From positions 386,001 to 450,000 of the forward strand of contig NZ_CP150265.1 of the NCBI RefSeq assembly GCF_037976325.1: DNA of 64,000 nt. Reading direction: 5' to 3'. The position numbers and the translations under genes were made by a program. This DNA comes from Paenibacillus sp. FSL K6-3182. Its GTDB lineage: Bacteria; Bacillota; Bacilli; Paenibacillales; Paenibacillaceae. This document shows, in pieces, positions 35,320 to 43,599 of this stretch. The notes below the pieces were generated by a model. The model saw only the letters and a program-made list of their open reading frames with translations. It was not told the origin of the DNA and searched no databases. The stretch's first letter is position 1. Every line of letters begins with the position of its first letter.

Positions 35320-36594
35320 CTACTTGTTTCTGTTGTTTAATTTTGTGGCTTCATCTAGAATTTCCTCGGCTGTTTTTCTTCCTGCTGACACATAAGCAAT
35401 ACCTTTTAAGAACTCGGTATACGATTCCCTAGATACGTAAGAATCGATTGGCATAACGAAATCCTTTGCCTCACTCACCATCTTGTTGCCGTCAATCAGG
35501 AGCTGTGCGGTGCTGCTGGATTGTTGTGTATCGACTGCATAAGTTCCGCCTATTGCTGCAAATTTGCCAGCCGTTTCAGGAGATGTCATGAATTTCACAA
35601 AAGCTAGAGCTGCATCATATTTAGCTTGATCGGTATTTTTCTTCATATACCAACCAGAACCAAATCCAGATACAATCATATTCTCGCCTTTACCGCCCGG
35701 TACGAGCGGGAATGGTGTAATTTGAAAAGCAGGATTTGTACTCAGACCAGCAGCTGTCCATGAACCGTTGAACATCATTCCCGCTTTCCCGCCTGCAAAT
35801 AAAGATTGCGCTTTCTCATCATCCAGCGTGAGTGCATCTTTAGGAAACGCTTTCTTATCGTTCAACTCTTTGAAGATCGCAAGAGCTGGTGCCCATGATG
35901 GATCATAAGCCTTTTGTTGTCCCTCTGGCCCAACCTGTGAAAGAACCAAAGCCTCTTGCAGATATGGAGTTGTGAGCGATGTAGCGAATGGTACAATATT
36001 ATTAGCTGCAAACGTATCTATCGCTTTTATAAAAGCATCGTAGGTTGTTGGAGCTTCGAGTTGATACTGGTCGAATAACTCTTTATTCCAGAACAAGCCT
36101 TCATAGAAGCCGATATATGGAAGAGAATAGAGTTTGCCTTCATACTTGACCTTCTCGATGATCCCGCTATTGAATTGCTTCGCCCAATCTGGATCTTTAG
36201 CAAATTCATCTTCCCAGGAAACAATTTCTTTCGATTCGGTTAGAATAGCTGTCTCGCTGCCATTGAAATAAAACATTACATCGGCTAGATTGCCAGTTGC
36301 TGCATCCGCTTTCACTTTCGTACGCAATGCTTCTTGATTGACCGGCGTTGACTCATCTGTAATTTTGATGCCCTTGTTTTCTTCTTGGAACTGTTTAATA
36401 GCTTCCGTCCAAGCTGGAACCCATGGATCAGAACCAGCGAATGATGTCGCTACCCGAAGTGTTATCTCTTTTGTTTTGCTCTCGGATGCTCCATTCTCTT
36501 CTTGTTTGGATCCCCCGCATGCTGCCATCAGTGCTGCAAATACTACGAAGATAAGTACTAGTGCAGTTGTCTTGCTTGCCACCTTTTTCCTCAT
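35320..36594 (-). CDS. Sugar-binding lipoprotein of the ROK-linked ABC transporter
   Basis: The 424-residue lipoprotein has a signal ending LMAACG, then a Glu/Ser/Lys linker and a family-1 solute-binding domain (DEFAKDPDWAKQFNSGI, LPYIGFYEGLFWNKELFDQY in parts). The ATG follows AGGAGAG. It is first in the ABC operon. The 129 bases before it contain the palindrome TGAACGCGTTCA and an AT-rich element shared with the regulator promoter, indicating local control. Confidence 0.92.
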   Translation of the reverse strand: MRKKVASKTTALVLIFVVFAALMAACGGSKQEENGASESKTKEITLRVATSFAGSDPWVPAWTEAIKQFQEENKGIKITDESTPVNQEALRTKVKADAATGNLADVMFYFNGSETAILTESKEIVSWEDEFAKDPDWAKQFNSGIIEKVKYEGKLYSLPYIGFYEGLFWNKELFDQYQLEAPTTYDAFIKAIDTFAANNIVPFATSLTTPYLQEALVLSQVGPEGQQKAYDPSWAPALAIFKELNDKKAFPKDALTLDDEKAQSLFAGGKAGMMFNGSWTAAGLSTNPAFQITPFPLVPGGKGENMIVSGFGSGWYMKKNTDQAKYDAALAFVKFMTSPETAGKFAAIGGTYAVDTQQSSSTAQLLIDGNKMVSEAKDFVMPIDSYVSRESYTEFLKGIAYVSAGRKTAEEILDEATKLNNRNK

Positions 36595-36635
36595 TACTCA
36601 ACTCTCCTTTTAAAATGAATTCATATATTGAAACT

Positions 36636-36647
36636 TGAACGCGTTCA
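36636..36647. promoter_or_regulatory. Perfect palindrome TGAACGCGTTCA upstream of the SBP gene
   Basis: A 12-base perfect palindrome with a central CG lies 42 bases before the SBP start. The form fits LacI-family or CcpA-type operators (cre is related but longer). The protein that binds it is unknown. Confidence 0.45.
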
Positions 36648-36680
36648 TTTATAACGTCCAAGGAACAATCTAATTTATCA

Positions 36681-36705
36681 TTGATTAATAAACTTAATTA
36701 ACTAA
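36681..36705. promoter_or_regulatory. Putative ROK operator before the SBP operon
   Basis: TTGATTAATAAACTTAATTAA followed by CTAA nearly repeats the element in front of the ROK regulator gene (TTAATAAACTTAATTAA core). The core is an imperfect AT-rich palindrome, like known XylR/NagC-type operators. Confidence 0.55.
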
Positions 36706-36723
36706 TTGAAGGGATAGGAGGCT

Positions 36724-37950
36724 TTAAGCCTCCTGCTCCTCCAGCAGTTCACTGAACATAGTCTCCAATCCAATGGCAATCCCGCCAATCAAAACAGCTT
36801 TCGTCTTGAGCGCCGTATCCACGATAGCCGTATTTCCTAACCCTAAACGCCTAACTTCATCCCGTATTGTATCGGTGTAAGCCGAACCGAGGGTGACGAA
36901 CCCACCACCCAATATAACGGTGTCCAAATCAAGTAAAAATAGCATGTTTGCTACGAAGGCAGCCATAATCTTTGCACAGCGCTTCACATGCTTAATGCTA
37001 AGGGCATCTCCTTCTAATGTCGCCTTTATAATGTCATTAAAATCGACCTTAGCAATGTCGCCATTCACAGCTTTAAGCAGTCTGCTTTCGCCCCCAGCCT
37101 CCAGCTCTGCTCTAACCGATCTGACCAAAGCTTCTATTGTAACCAAATCGCGCAACCGAGAGCTCTCAAATAAACCATCCTGTCGTTCCGTATTCTCTGA
37201 TTCTACGTTCACGATGTAATGTTCTATTTCACCTGCCAGATGAAATTTCCCCGGATACAACGATCCTCCAAGCACGATACCAAGACCCACACCCACGTCA
37301 ACGCTTACAAACACAGCATTTGCGTGTCCCTGTGCAGCTCCAAATTTTATTTCACCTAGAACAGCAGAATTGATATCCTTTTGTACCAGTACTCGAACAC
37401 CGAATTTATTTAGAAGCGGTTCTCTGAAATTCACAGTGCCGAGTCGCTCCAGATACGATCCGCACTTTACGATACCTAAATCATTATCCACTTGACCTGG
37501 TATAGAGATAGATATAGCAAGCAATTGATTTACTAATACATTGCTTTTAACAAGAAGTTCATCAATCTTGCTTATTATTAGCTCCATTAACTGGTTAATG
37601 TCATATTGTTCAATATCGAATTTCACTTCTTGAATAATGATTGGATTGAGATTCGAAATGCCAACCGTAATACAAGGATTGCTTAGATCAACGGAGATGA
37701 TATAGCCAAAGTTATCATTCAACCGCAAACGGCTTGCTTTTCTTCCCACACCTGTGAAGCCATCCTCTGTTTCCCTTAGAATGCCTAACCTAACCAATTG
37801 ATCTGCGTTCGTGCAAACGCTAGGTACACTCAGCTTCAACAGCTTTGACAGCTCACTTCTTGTAGCGCTTTCATCTCTTCTAATCGCATCTATGATTAAA
37901 TTTTGATTCATGATTCTTACATGTTTCTGCTTTGCTGATACTTTGGACAA
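36724..37950 (-). CDS. ROK-family (NagC/XylR) transcriptional regulator
   Basis: The 408-residue regulator has an N-terminal winged helix (RDESATRSELSKLLKLSVPSV) and a ROK sugar-kinase-like domain with SVDVGVGLGIVLGG. The zinc-binding CxCGxxGC segment normally found after GExGH is absent (GEIEHYIVNVESENTE instead), which is unusual for ROK regulators. The TTG start follows AGAGAGG. It probably represses the SBP operon and itself through the matching AT-rich elements in both promoters, released by a sugar. Confidence 0.9.
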   Translation of the reverse strand: MSKVSAKQKHVRIMNQNLIIDAIRRDESATRSELSKLLKLSVPSVCTNADQLVRLGILRETEDGFTGVGRKASRLRLNDNFGYIISVDLSNPCITVGISNLNPIIIQEVKFDIEQYDINQLMELIISKIDELLVKSNVLVNQLLAISISIPGQVDNDLGIVKCGSYLERLGTVNFREPLLNKFGVRVLVQKDINSAVLGEIKFGAAQGHANAVFVSVDVGVGLGIVLGGSLYPGKFHLAGEIEHYIVNVESENTERQDGLFESSRLRDLVTIEALVRSVRAELEAGGESRLLKAVNGDIAKVDFNDIIKATLEGDALSIKHVKRCAKIMAAFVANMLFLLDLDTVILGGGFVTLGSAYTDTIRDEVRRLGLGNTAIVDTALKTKAVLIGGIAIGLETMFSELLEEQEA

Positions 37951-37971
37951 ACGACAACCTCTCTTCTAAAA

Positions 37972-38000
37972 TTGATTAATAAATAAACTTAATTAAATAA
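37972..38000. promoter_or_regulatory. Putative ROK operator before its own gene
   Basis: TTGATTAATAAATAAACTTAATTAAATAA lies 22 bases before the ROK start and matches the element before the SBP operon except for a four-base insertion. The pairing suggests autoregulation. Only parts of up to 20 bases are compared here. Confidence 0.5.
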
Positions 38001-38035
38001 TATGATTTGCCATTATGATTGTCAATAACTATTAT

Positions 38036-38929
38036 TTACATATTCACAAACACGATGGCGAGCAAGCCAATGCCTATTCCGATGATGCCGCCACGAGACA
38101 TTTTCTCTTTAAATAAAACAGCGGAGAGGATCGTTAGAAGCACAATCATACTTCCATTGACGAGCGGAAACAAATGAAGACCTGACATTCGTCCTGACAA
38201 ATACGTTATTATCGCATTACCAATACCGGTTGATCCTGCTATGGCTACAATGTACAGGGTTAAAATACGAAGCTGTCGTACGGTAGGAATTGGCTTGCTT
38301 TGTCTTTGGAAACCCCCAGTGAAAAGAATACCGCTAAGTGAAAATAAGAGCGCCGAACCAAATCCTACACACATAAAGGGAATCAGCTCATGCCCCTCAA
38401 GTAACGTCTGCTGCCATTTCATGATGATTGGCAAGGTACCATTTAAAATAAAGGCAAGAAGACAATAAACTAACCATTTCATTCCTGCTGCTTCATGCCC
38501 TTTGCTTCCAAACACATTGATGAAATAGAAGGATAGGATAAAAAGAGCAATACCCATAAATTTCATGCCGGTCATCGGTTCATTCCAAAGTACAACACTT
38601 GCAACAACAGGCAGAAGCAGGCTTGCTGAGAAATAAAAAGCAGAGTAAGATAACGGTCCCGTATTCATAGCGCAGGAATAAAACAAAACAGTAAGTACAA
38701 AAACAAGCCCATAAAACACTCCAAGCACAAGCGTAGCGGTATGGATGCCATTCAAATCTGACATGAGCCATGATACAAAAAAGCCAATAGCAATTATCGC
38801 CGTATAAGCCGAACTTCGTTTGAAAAAGGAGGATAATCCCTCACTTTTATTCGTGCTTCTCATTTGTTTCAAAGCTAGCGTCTGAATAATGAACATCAGA
38901 ACAGCGCAAAAGGCCAACAATATATTCAA
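38036..38929 (-). CDS. DMT-superfamily (EamA-like) transporter
   Basis: The 297-residue protein has ten predicted TM helices in two five-helix halves, as in drug/metabolite transporters. The segment YFSASLLLPVVASVVLWNEPMTGMKFMGI matches the end of an EamA unit, and the second half ends SGLHLFPLVNGSMIVLLTILSAVLFKE, given in parts. A TTG start follows AAAGGATGG. It lies between the GH4 remnant and the ROK gene on the same strand. The substrate is unknown; sugar or amino-acid-like compounds are typical. Confidence 0.85.
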   Translation of the reverse strand: MNILLAFCAVLMFIIQTLALKQMRSTNKSEGLSSFFKRSSAYTAIIAIGFFVSWLMSDLNGIHTATLVLGVFYGLVFVLTVLFYSCAMNTGPLSYSAFYFSASLLLPVVASVVLWNEPMTGMKFMGIALFILSFYFINVFGSKGHEAAGMKWLVYCLLAFILNGTLPIIMKWQQTLLEGHELIPFMCVGFGSALLFSLSGILFTGGFQRQSKPIPTVRQLRILTLYIVAIAGSTGIGNAIITYLSGRMSGLHLFPLVNGSMIVLLTILSAVLFKEKMSRGGIIGIGIGLLAIVFVNM

Positions 38930-38948
38930 TAGATTCCATCCTTTTTAT

Positions 38949-39123
38949 TCATCTACCATAAACAATCTCCAGCTTATGGCTGCCTTCTTCACTATCAAAC
39001 AGTCACAGCCCACGTATGGGCATTTCATCATATTTATTAATAAAAACCTCAATAATCTCAGGAATGTATGAGGAACCGCCTCCAATAACCGCTATTTTCA
39101 ACCCTTTTTTTCTGCTCCGTCAT
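38949..39123 (-). pseudogene. Decayed GH4 glycosidase (6-phospho-beta-glucosidase-like) remnant
   Basis: On the minus strand an ATG with GGGAG upstream is followed by frames that read KIAVIGGGSSYIPEIIEV, then FINKYDEMPIRGL, stop, LFDSEEGSHKLEIVYG, stop. This is the unmistakable NAD-binding N-terminus of family GH4 (LicH/CelF type). A run of seven A before GGGTTG puts the ATG out of frame by one, a TGA replaces the usual Trp of L-W-L, and the remaining 350 or so residues are gone. It is a frameshifted, nonsense-mutated and truncated gene. Confidence 0.82.
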
Positions 39124-39270
39124 GGTTTGGACTCCCTAAATGGTTGTAACACTAAAACATACACATCACTAATCTATATCTGTTTTTTGGTTCACACTCC
39201 TATTCAAATCAAAAAGATATTGGCAAGCGCATGATCTTCATCCCGCTTAGCCTTACTTCTATTGTAAAAT

Positions 39271-39308
39271 AAAAAAAATCGTTCTTCTTATGATAAAGAA
39301 CGATTTTA
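39271..39308. terminator. Bidirectional hairpin between pseudogene and acetamidase
   Basis: AAAATCGTTCTT and AAGAACGATTTT form a 12-bp stem with flanking A and T tracts. The rest of the 38930-39466 interval holds the GH4 remnant and the acetamidase promoter region; I see nothing else there. Confidence 0.65.
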
Positions 39309-39466
39309 TAATACTATCTTACTGTATGTAGTCCATAGGGAAGGTTCCAACCGTTAGGACAAACAATGCGCGAAATCGAGATGGACTCTCTTAATATAAC
39401 TATTAATTTTCCAATTATGGTAATATAAATTTGAAAGGCAATTTAGCTTTTTTGGAGGGATCATTC

Positions 39467-40411
39467 ATGACCGTTCACGAAATTGAATTGGCGCAAGGCT
39501 CCCTAATTGGCTCGTTTACAACAGAAGTGACTCCGCTGCTTACGATCGAATCAGGTGATTCCATTCGTTTTCAAACGCTGGATGCAGGCTGGGGTACGGG
39601 TACAAGCAATCAAGATAGATATAAACCTTTTTCAAGAAGACAGGATATCGATAGTGGTCATGCTTTAATTGGCCCCTTATTTATCAAAGAAGCAAAAAAA
39701 GGAATGACCCTTGAGATTAGATTTAATGATATCATTCCAGGATCATACGGCTTTACAGCAGCAGGCCAATATCCAAATTGGCAAAATCAAAAGCTAAAGC
39801 TAACCGAATATAAAGAGATTTCCCTCGATTGGAAACTAGACAAGGAATGGATGAGGGGAACCTGTCTCATTAATGACAAATCGTTTACGGTAGAGCTACA
39901 ACCCTTTATGGGCGTGATTGGGATGCCCCCTGATAGGCTAGGTATTCATTCCACTTTTCCTCCTCGCTCCTGCGGAGGGAATATAGATTGCAAGGAGCTA
40001 GTTAAAGGAAGCACATTATATTTGCCGATTTCTGTAGACGGAGGTTATTTATCCATAGGAGATGGCCACGCTCGCCAAGGCGATGGGGAGATTAGTTGTC
40101 AGGCGATTGAGTCTCCAATGGATTTGGTTGACGTAACGATAACGGTGAAGGAAGACATCGTTTTGACGAATCCTAGAGCGAATACGCCTTCAGGCTGGAT
40201 TACGTTTGGCTTTCATGAAGATTTAAATGAAGCCACCGTAGCGGCGCTGGATGGGATGCTAGATCTTATGGGTGAGTTATATGGTTTAAACCGAGTGGAA
40301 GCGATCGCACTAGGAAGCTCGGTTGTTGACTTAAAGATTACTCAAATTGTGAATGGCATTAAAGGCGTTCACGCTTGCTTGCCGCATGGCGTGTTCAAGT
40401 CATCGATATAG
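39467..40411 (+). CDS. Acetamidase/formamidase family amidohydrolase
   Basis: The ATG at MTVHEIELAQG follows TGGAGGG; an upstream TTG frame lacks a site. The 314-residue protein has FmdA_AmdA landmarks: VTPLLTIESGDSIRFQTLDA, HALIGPLFIKEAKKGMTLEI, and GRSCGGNIDCKELV with GGYLSIGDGHARQGDGEI (in parts). These enzymes hydrolyse formamide or acetamide to ammonia and the acid. It is monocistronic with a strong terminator, and cytoplasmic. Confidence 0.92.
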   Translation: MTVHEIELAQGSLIGSFTTEVTPLLTIESGDSIRFQTLDAGWGTGTSNQDRYKPFSRRQDIDSGHALIGPLFIKEAKKGMTLEIRFNDIIPGSYGFTAAGQYPNWQNQKLKLTEYKEISLDWKLDKEWMRGTCLINDKSFTVELQPFMGVIGMPPDRLGIHSTFPPRSCGGNIDCKELVKGSTLYLPISVDGGYLSIGDGHARQGDGEISCQAIESPMDLVDVTITVKEDIVLTNPRANTPSGWITFGFHEDLNEATVAALDGMLDLMGELYGLNRVEAIALGSSVVDLKITQIVNGIKGVHACLPHGVFKSSI

Positions 40412-40420
40412 CTGAGATCA

Positions 40421-40465
40421 AAAAACAGTCTGGAACATGTAGCTATGTTTCAGACTGTTTTTTTG
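40421..40465 (+). terminator. Terminator after the acetamidase gene
   Basis: AAACAGTCTG pairs with CAGACTGTTT, with ACAT/ATGT inside, and is followed by seven T. Confidence 0.85.
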
Positions 40466-40523
40466 CTTATGAACGGCAAGTTATTTGCAAAGCTGCTGCT
40501 CCATCACTATTGCTCCCCCAAAA

Positions 40524-40559
40524 GTTAACGTTGACGTTAACTGTCACTAAGAGTATGCT
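40524..40559 (+). promoter_or_regulatory. Promoter with operator for the MerR-MFS operon
   Basis: GTTAACGTTGACGTTAAC has perfect 7-base arms (GTTAACG / CGTTAAC) and contains the -35 box TTGACG; a 17-bp spacer leads to TATGCT. The operator overlaps the -35 box rather than the spacer. This is the natural target for the MerR protein encoded just downstream. Confidence 0.65.
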
Positions 40560-40588
40560 TATTGTAGAAAATTCGGAGGTGCTCGACA

Positions 40589-41014
40589 TTGGATTTGCTA
40601 AAAATTGAAGAAGTAGCTAAGCGTACTGGATTAACGAAACGCGCCATTCGGTATTATGAGGATTTTGGCTTAATCTCTGCACCGGAGCGGACGCAAGGCG
40701 GTATTCGGTTATATTCAGAGGAAAATATAGAGAAAATCAACAAAATACTGCTCGTAAAAGAGGTGCTCGGCTTCTCTCTTGCAGAGCTTCAGCAGTATAT
40801 GGAGTTTCAATCGCTCATTGAGCAGCAGAAAAGTGAATATCGTACGAGTGAGGATCGCGAAGCGCGAAAATTGAAGCTTTTCGAAATATCACAGGTGCTC
40901 CATAAGGAAAAAACGATGATCGACATGAAAATTAAACGTATGGAGCAGTTTAAAGAAGAACTTACCGAAACAGAGAAGCGTGTACAGAAGGCTTTAGATC
41001 AATTACAGGAATAG
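40589..41014 (+). CDS. MerR-family transcriptional regulator
   Basis: The TTG start follows CGGAGGT at eight bases. The 141-residue protein has the MerR N-terminal winged helix (LLKIEEVAKRTGLTKRAIRYYEDFGLI, in parts) and a long C-terminal coiled-coil dimerisation helix (KTMIDMKIKRMEQFKEEL). No metal-binding cysteines are present, so it is of the drug or stress-sensing class. It likely autoregulates and controls the adjacent MFS exporter, whose start lies four bases after its stop. Confidence 0.9.
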   Translation: MDLLKIEEVAKRTGLTKRAIRYYEDFGLISAPERTQGGIRLYSEENIEKINKILLVKEVLGFSLAELQQYMEFQSLIEQQKSEYRTSEDREARKLKLFEISQVLHKEKTMIDMKIKRMEQFKEELTETEKRVQKALDQLQE

Positions 41015-41018
41015 GAGC

Positions 41019-42437
41019 ATGAATGTGGATACCTCGCAAAAAGCAGCTTCGTCATTTTGGACCATTATGATTGCCGTTTTTTTCGGTAACTTCATGGCCT
41101 CTTTGAGTACAACTACGATAAATGTGGCATTGCCTATCTTTATGGATGATTTTCATGCCAGTTTAAACACGGTGCAATGGATGTTATCCGGTTTTATGAT
41201 GGCAACAGGTATTATTGCTCCGATTATCGGTTTTATGGGTGATAAATGGAGCTACAAAAAATTATATGTAATTGCACTAGCCGGTTTTACTTTAACGTCT
41301 GCGCTTTGTACCTTCGCTTGGAGTATTGAATCTCTTATTGCGTTTCGGATTTTGCAAGGATTCTTCAGCGGAATTATTATGCCCACAACGATGACAATCA
41401 TTTACCAGACCATTGAGAAATCAAAACAGGCTGTAGCTGTCAGCTTCTGGAGCGTATCAGCGATGCTTGCTCCTGCGCTTGGGCCGACGATAGGCGGATG
41501 GCTTGCTGAAATTTACGGATGGAAATCATTATTTCTAATGAACATTCCGATTGGCATTATTGCTGTGCTTATAGCCGCCAAGTACATTCCTAATTACCGA
41601 TTAAGCACCGGGATTAAGCTGGATTGGATTGGGTTTGGCGCAGTTCTCATCGGAACAAGCGCGTTGCTGGTCGCATTTAGCGAGGCGCATAATTGGGGCT
41701 GGGCGGGCTGGCAAACACTTGGAATGATTGCTGCTGGTTTAGTCGTGCTTGCTTATTTTGTGGTGCGGACACTGCGAGTCAGCAATCCTTTATTAAATTT
41801 GCGAGTACTGAAAATACCGAGGTTTACTTACGGAGTCATACTAAACTGCTGTATAACGATTTCCTTATATGCAGGCACGTTACTCGTTCCGATCTTCATG
41901 CAAAATATTAAAGGGGAGTCGAGCTTTACTACCGGCATGGTTATGCTTCCAGGTACACTTGCGATGGTATTAATCTCGCTTGCAGTAGGCAGGCTTTATG
42001 GCAAAATAGGACCATCGAGGCTAATCTTCATCGGTTTGCTGCTAATGGGATTAGCCACATGGGAGCTTAGCCATGCAAATGTGGCGACAAGCGCGGCATT
42101 TATTACGGTATGGGTGGCTATTCGTTATATGGGGATTGGCTTCAGCAACATGCCCGTGACGAACGCTGCGATGTCTGCTGTACCAAGCGTGAATTCAGGT
42201 CATGCCTCTGCGGTGATGAATTGGATCAGGCAGGGGACATCAGCGCTATCGATTAGTTTGTTCAGCACGATCCTCTCAGCACAGACGATTGCTCATTTGG
42301 AGGACGGAGTATCGTCCAAAACCATTGCGCTGTCGCTTAGCGTTCAGGATGTTTTCCATCTGGGGACGATTATTATTATTTGTTCTATCCCACTTACACT
42401 ATTGCTGCGGAAACGAAAGGCAGCTGCAGTACAATAA
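41019..42437 (+). CDS. MFS multidrug exporter, DHA2 family (EmrB/QacA-like)
   Basis: The 472-residue protein has 14 predicted TM helices and DHA2 motifs: TTTINVALPIFMDDF in TM1, RILQGFFSGIIMPTTMTII, and PALGPTIGGWLAE (motif C). Drug export with proton antiport is the family role. The ATG is only one base after AGGAG, so GTG two codons later (41025), seven bases from AGGAG, may be the true start. It is cotranscribed with the MerR gene. A 17-bp perfect hairpin overlaps its stop codon. Confidence 0.9.
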   Translation: MNVDTSQKAASSFWTIMIAVFFGNFMASLSTTTINVALPIFMDDFHASLNTVQWMLSGFMMATGIIAPIIGFMGDKWSYKKLYVIALAGFTLTSALCTFAWSIESLIAFRILQGFFSGIIMPTTMTIIYQTIEKSKQAVAVSFWSVSAMLAPALGPTIGGWLAEIYGWKSLFLMNIPIGIIAVLIAAKYIPNYRLSTGIKLDWIGFGAVLIGTSALLVAFSEAHNWGWAGWQTLGMIAAGLVVLAYFVVRTLRVSNPLLNLRVLKIPRFTYGVILNCCITISLYAGTLLVPIFMQNIKGESSFTTGMVMLPGTLAMVLISLAVGRLYGKIGPSRLIFIGLLLMGLATWELSHANVATSAAFITVWVAIRYMGIGFSNMPVTNAAMSAVPSVNSGHASAVMNWIRQGTSALSISLFSTILSAQTIAHLEDGVSSKTIALSLSVQDVFHLGTIIIICSIPLTLLLRKRKAAAVQ

Positions 42438-42470
42438 GAAAGAGCGCCGATTGCGGCGCTCTTTCTTATT
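42433..42470. terminator. Perfect 17-bp terminator overlapping the exporter stop codon
   Basis: AATAAGAAAGAGCGCCG, loop ATTG, and its exact complement form the stem; the TAA stop is inside the 5' arm. It can also serve the convergent gene on the minus strand. Confidence 0.88.
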
Positions 42471-42479
42471 TCATGTAAG

Positions 42480-42854
42480 TTAAAATACATGTGCGCCTTC
42501 CAAGGCGACCTTAATTTTGCCGTTTGTCTCCAGCACCTTCACCTTTACTTTACGGCCAGGCTGATACTGAGGAATATTAACCATATAAATGGCGGTTTTA
42601 ATGATGGCGCGATAGGGATCTGCATGCTCTCTTGGAATCGTTAATCCGATAAAAACCTCAGGATGACCGTTAATCTCCGTATTGGTTTTTTGAATGGAGC
42701 TCACAGTCGCGTCAAAGGATTCGCCATGTTTCAAAATAAATTTAGTTTCCCGAGTATCCTTAAACGATTGCCGAATGACGATGAAGGCAAGCAGGAAAAG
42801 CGGCACGGAAATGAGGGTAATGACAACTAAGGTGATACTTTCATTTGTACTCAC
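42480..42854 (-). CDS. Small membrane-anchored protein of unknown function (DUF3592-like)
   Basis: The 124-residue protein has one N-terminal TM (residues 8-28, ITLVVITLISVPLFLLAF) and a beta-rich soluble part: GESFDATVSSIQKTNTEING and GRKVKVKVLETNGKIKVALE. This is the pattern of NfeD- or DUF3592-like beta-barrels where a TM precedes an OB-like domain. The start is GTG with GGTG upstream. It is flanked by terminators on both sides. No function can be assigned. Confidence 0.65.
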   Translation of the reverse strand: MSTNESITLVVITLISVPLFLLAFIVIRQSFKDTRETKFILKHGESFDATVSSIQKTNTEINGHPEVFIGLTIPREHADPYRAIIKTAIYMVNIPQYQPGRKVKVKVLETNGKIKVALEGAHVF

Positions 42855-43028
42855 GAATCACCAACTTTCATGGATCATGAACGGTATAGCTTCATGCTGA
42901 CTCTAAGCTTTTATAATCCTAGAAGAAGCATAACACAACCAATTCAACATGAAAATATTTCCAAAGCCTTATTAAGGAATAGGTACTTTAGCAGCTGTCA
43001 AAGTCGTAAACAGTTTATTTTGTACGAT

Positions 43029-43074
43029 AAAAAAAGGCTGTTTCATGAGGTCATTTGACCCGAAACAGCCTTTC
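43029..43074 (-). terminator. Terminator of the 98-residue gene
   Basis: AAAGGCTGTTTC pairs with GAAACAGCCTTT; on the minus strand a run of eight T follows. The 42855-43028 interval otherwise shows nothing I can identify. Confidence 0.8.
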
Positions 43075-43096
43075 TGCTCCTATTCTAGTAATATTT

Positions 43097-43393
43097 CTAT
43101 AGGAATGGCGTCTTTTTTACAAAGCTTTGTGCGAGATGGTCAGCATGTAGATCTTTGTCGTTTTTCTTATAGTTTTCAAGAACGTCGATCAAATAATCGT
43201 CTTCTGGGTTGTTGGAGCGGAAAATAAACTGCTCTTCATTCTCGATATGTACATCATGTCCGCATTGTTTCAGGACTTCTTGATAATCTTGAACAGTTGG
43301 TTTTGTGTTTTCTTCTAGGTACATGAGTCCGGTTAGCGTCTTGGTTGCCGAGCCATGCATAATTTTGAAATGAACGGTATGTTCTTTTTTCAT
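43097..43393 (-). CDS. Small hypothetical protein, 98 residues
   Basis: The ATG giving MKKEHTVHFKIM lies seven bases after AGGAGGG; an ATG two codons earlier is too close to that site. The protein is soluble and mixed alpha/beta, with acidic stretches (NNPEDDYLIDVLENYKKNDKD) and a conserved-looking YLEENTKPTVQDYQEVLKQCG. I do not recognise a family. The excellent ribosome site and its own terminator argue that it is a real gene. Confidence 0.65.
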   Translation of the reverse strand: MKKEHTVHFKIMHGSATKTLTGLMYLEENTKPTVQDYQEVLKQCGHDVHIENEEQFIFRSNNPEDDYLIDVLENYKKNDKDLHADHLAQSFVKKTPFL

Positions 43394-43531
43394 ACCCATT
43401 CCCTCCTAAGTGTAGAAACGATGTGTTGTTATTATTATAATATGCTCCAAAAGGCATAGGAAAGCATGTCATTTGTGAAAGCTTCATGAAAGTATCGTTA
43501 TGTTGAGTCGTTCGGGCTGCATTTATATGAG

Positions 43532-43569
43532 TAAAAAGCTGCATCGTCCTCGGACGGCGCAGCTTTTTG
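43532..43569. terminator. Bidirectional terminator before pyk
   Basis: AAAAAGCTGC and GCAGCTTTTT pair, with CGTCC/GGACG inside. It mainly ends the minus-strand pyruvate kinase transcript. Confidence 0.82.
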
Positions 43570-43599
43570 ATATCATGCCATTTTTGGCGAAATAATTAC

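Noticed and set aside
39016..39234. Plus-strand frame of 72 codons between the DMT and acetamidase genes
   Set aside because: It is opposite the GH4 remnant, which explains the sequence; no ribosome site.
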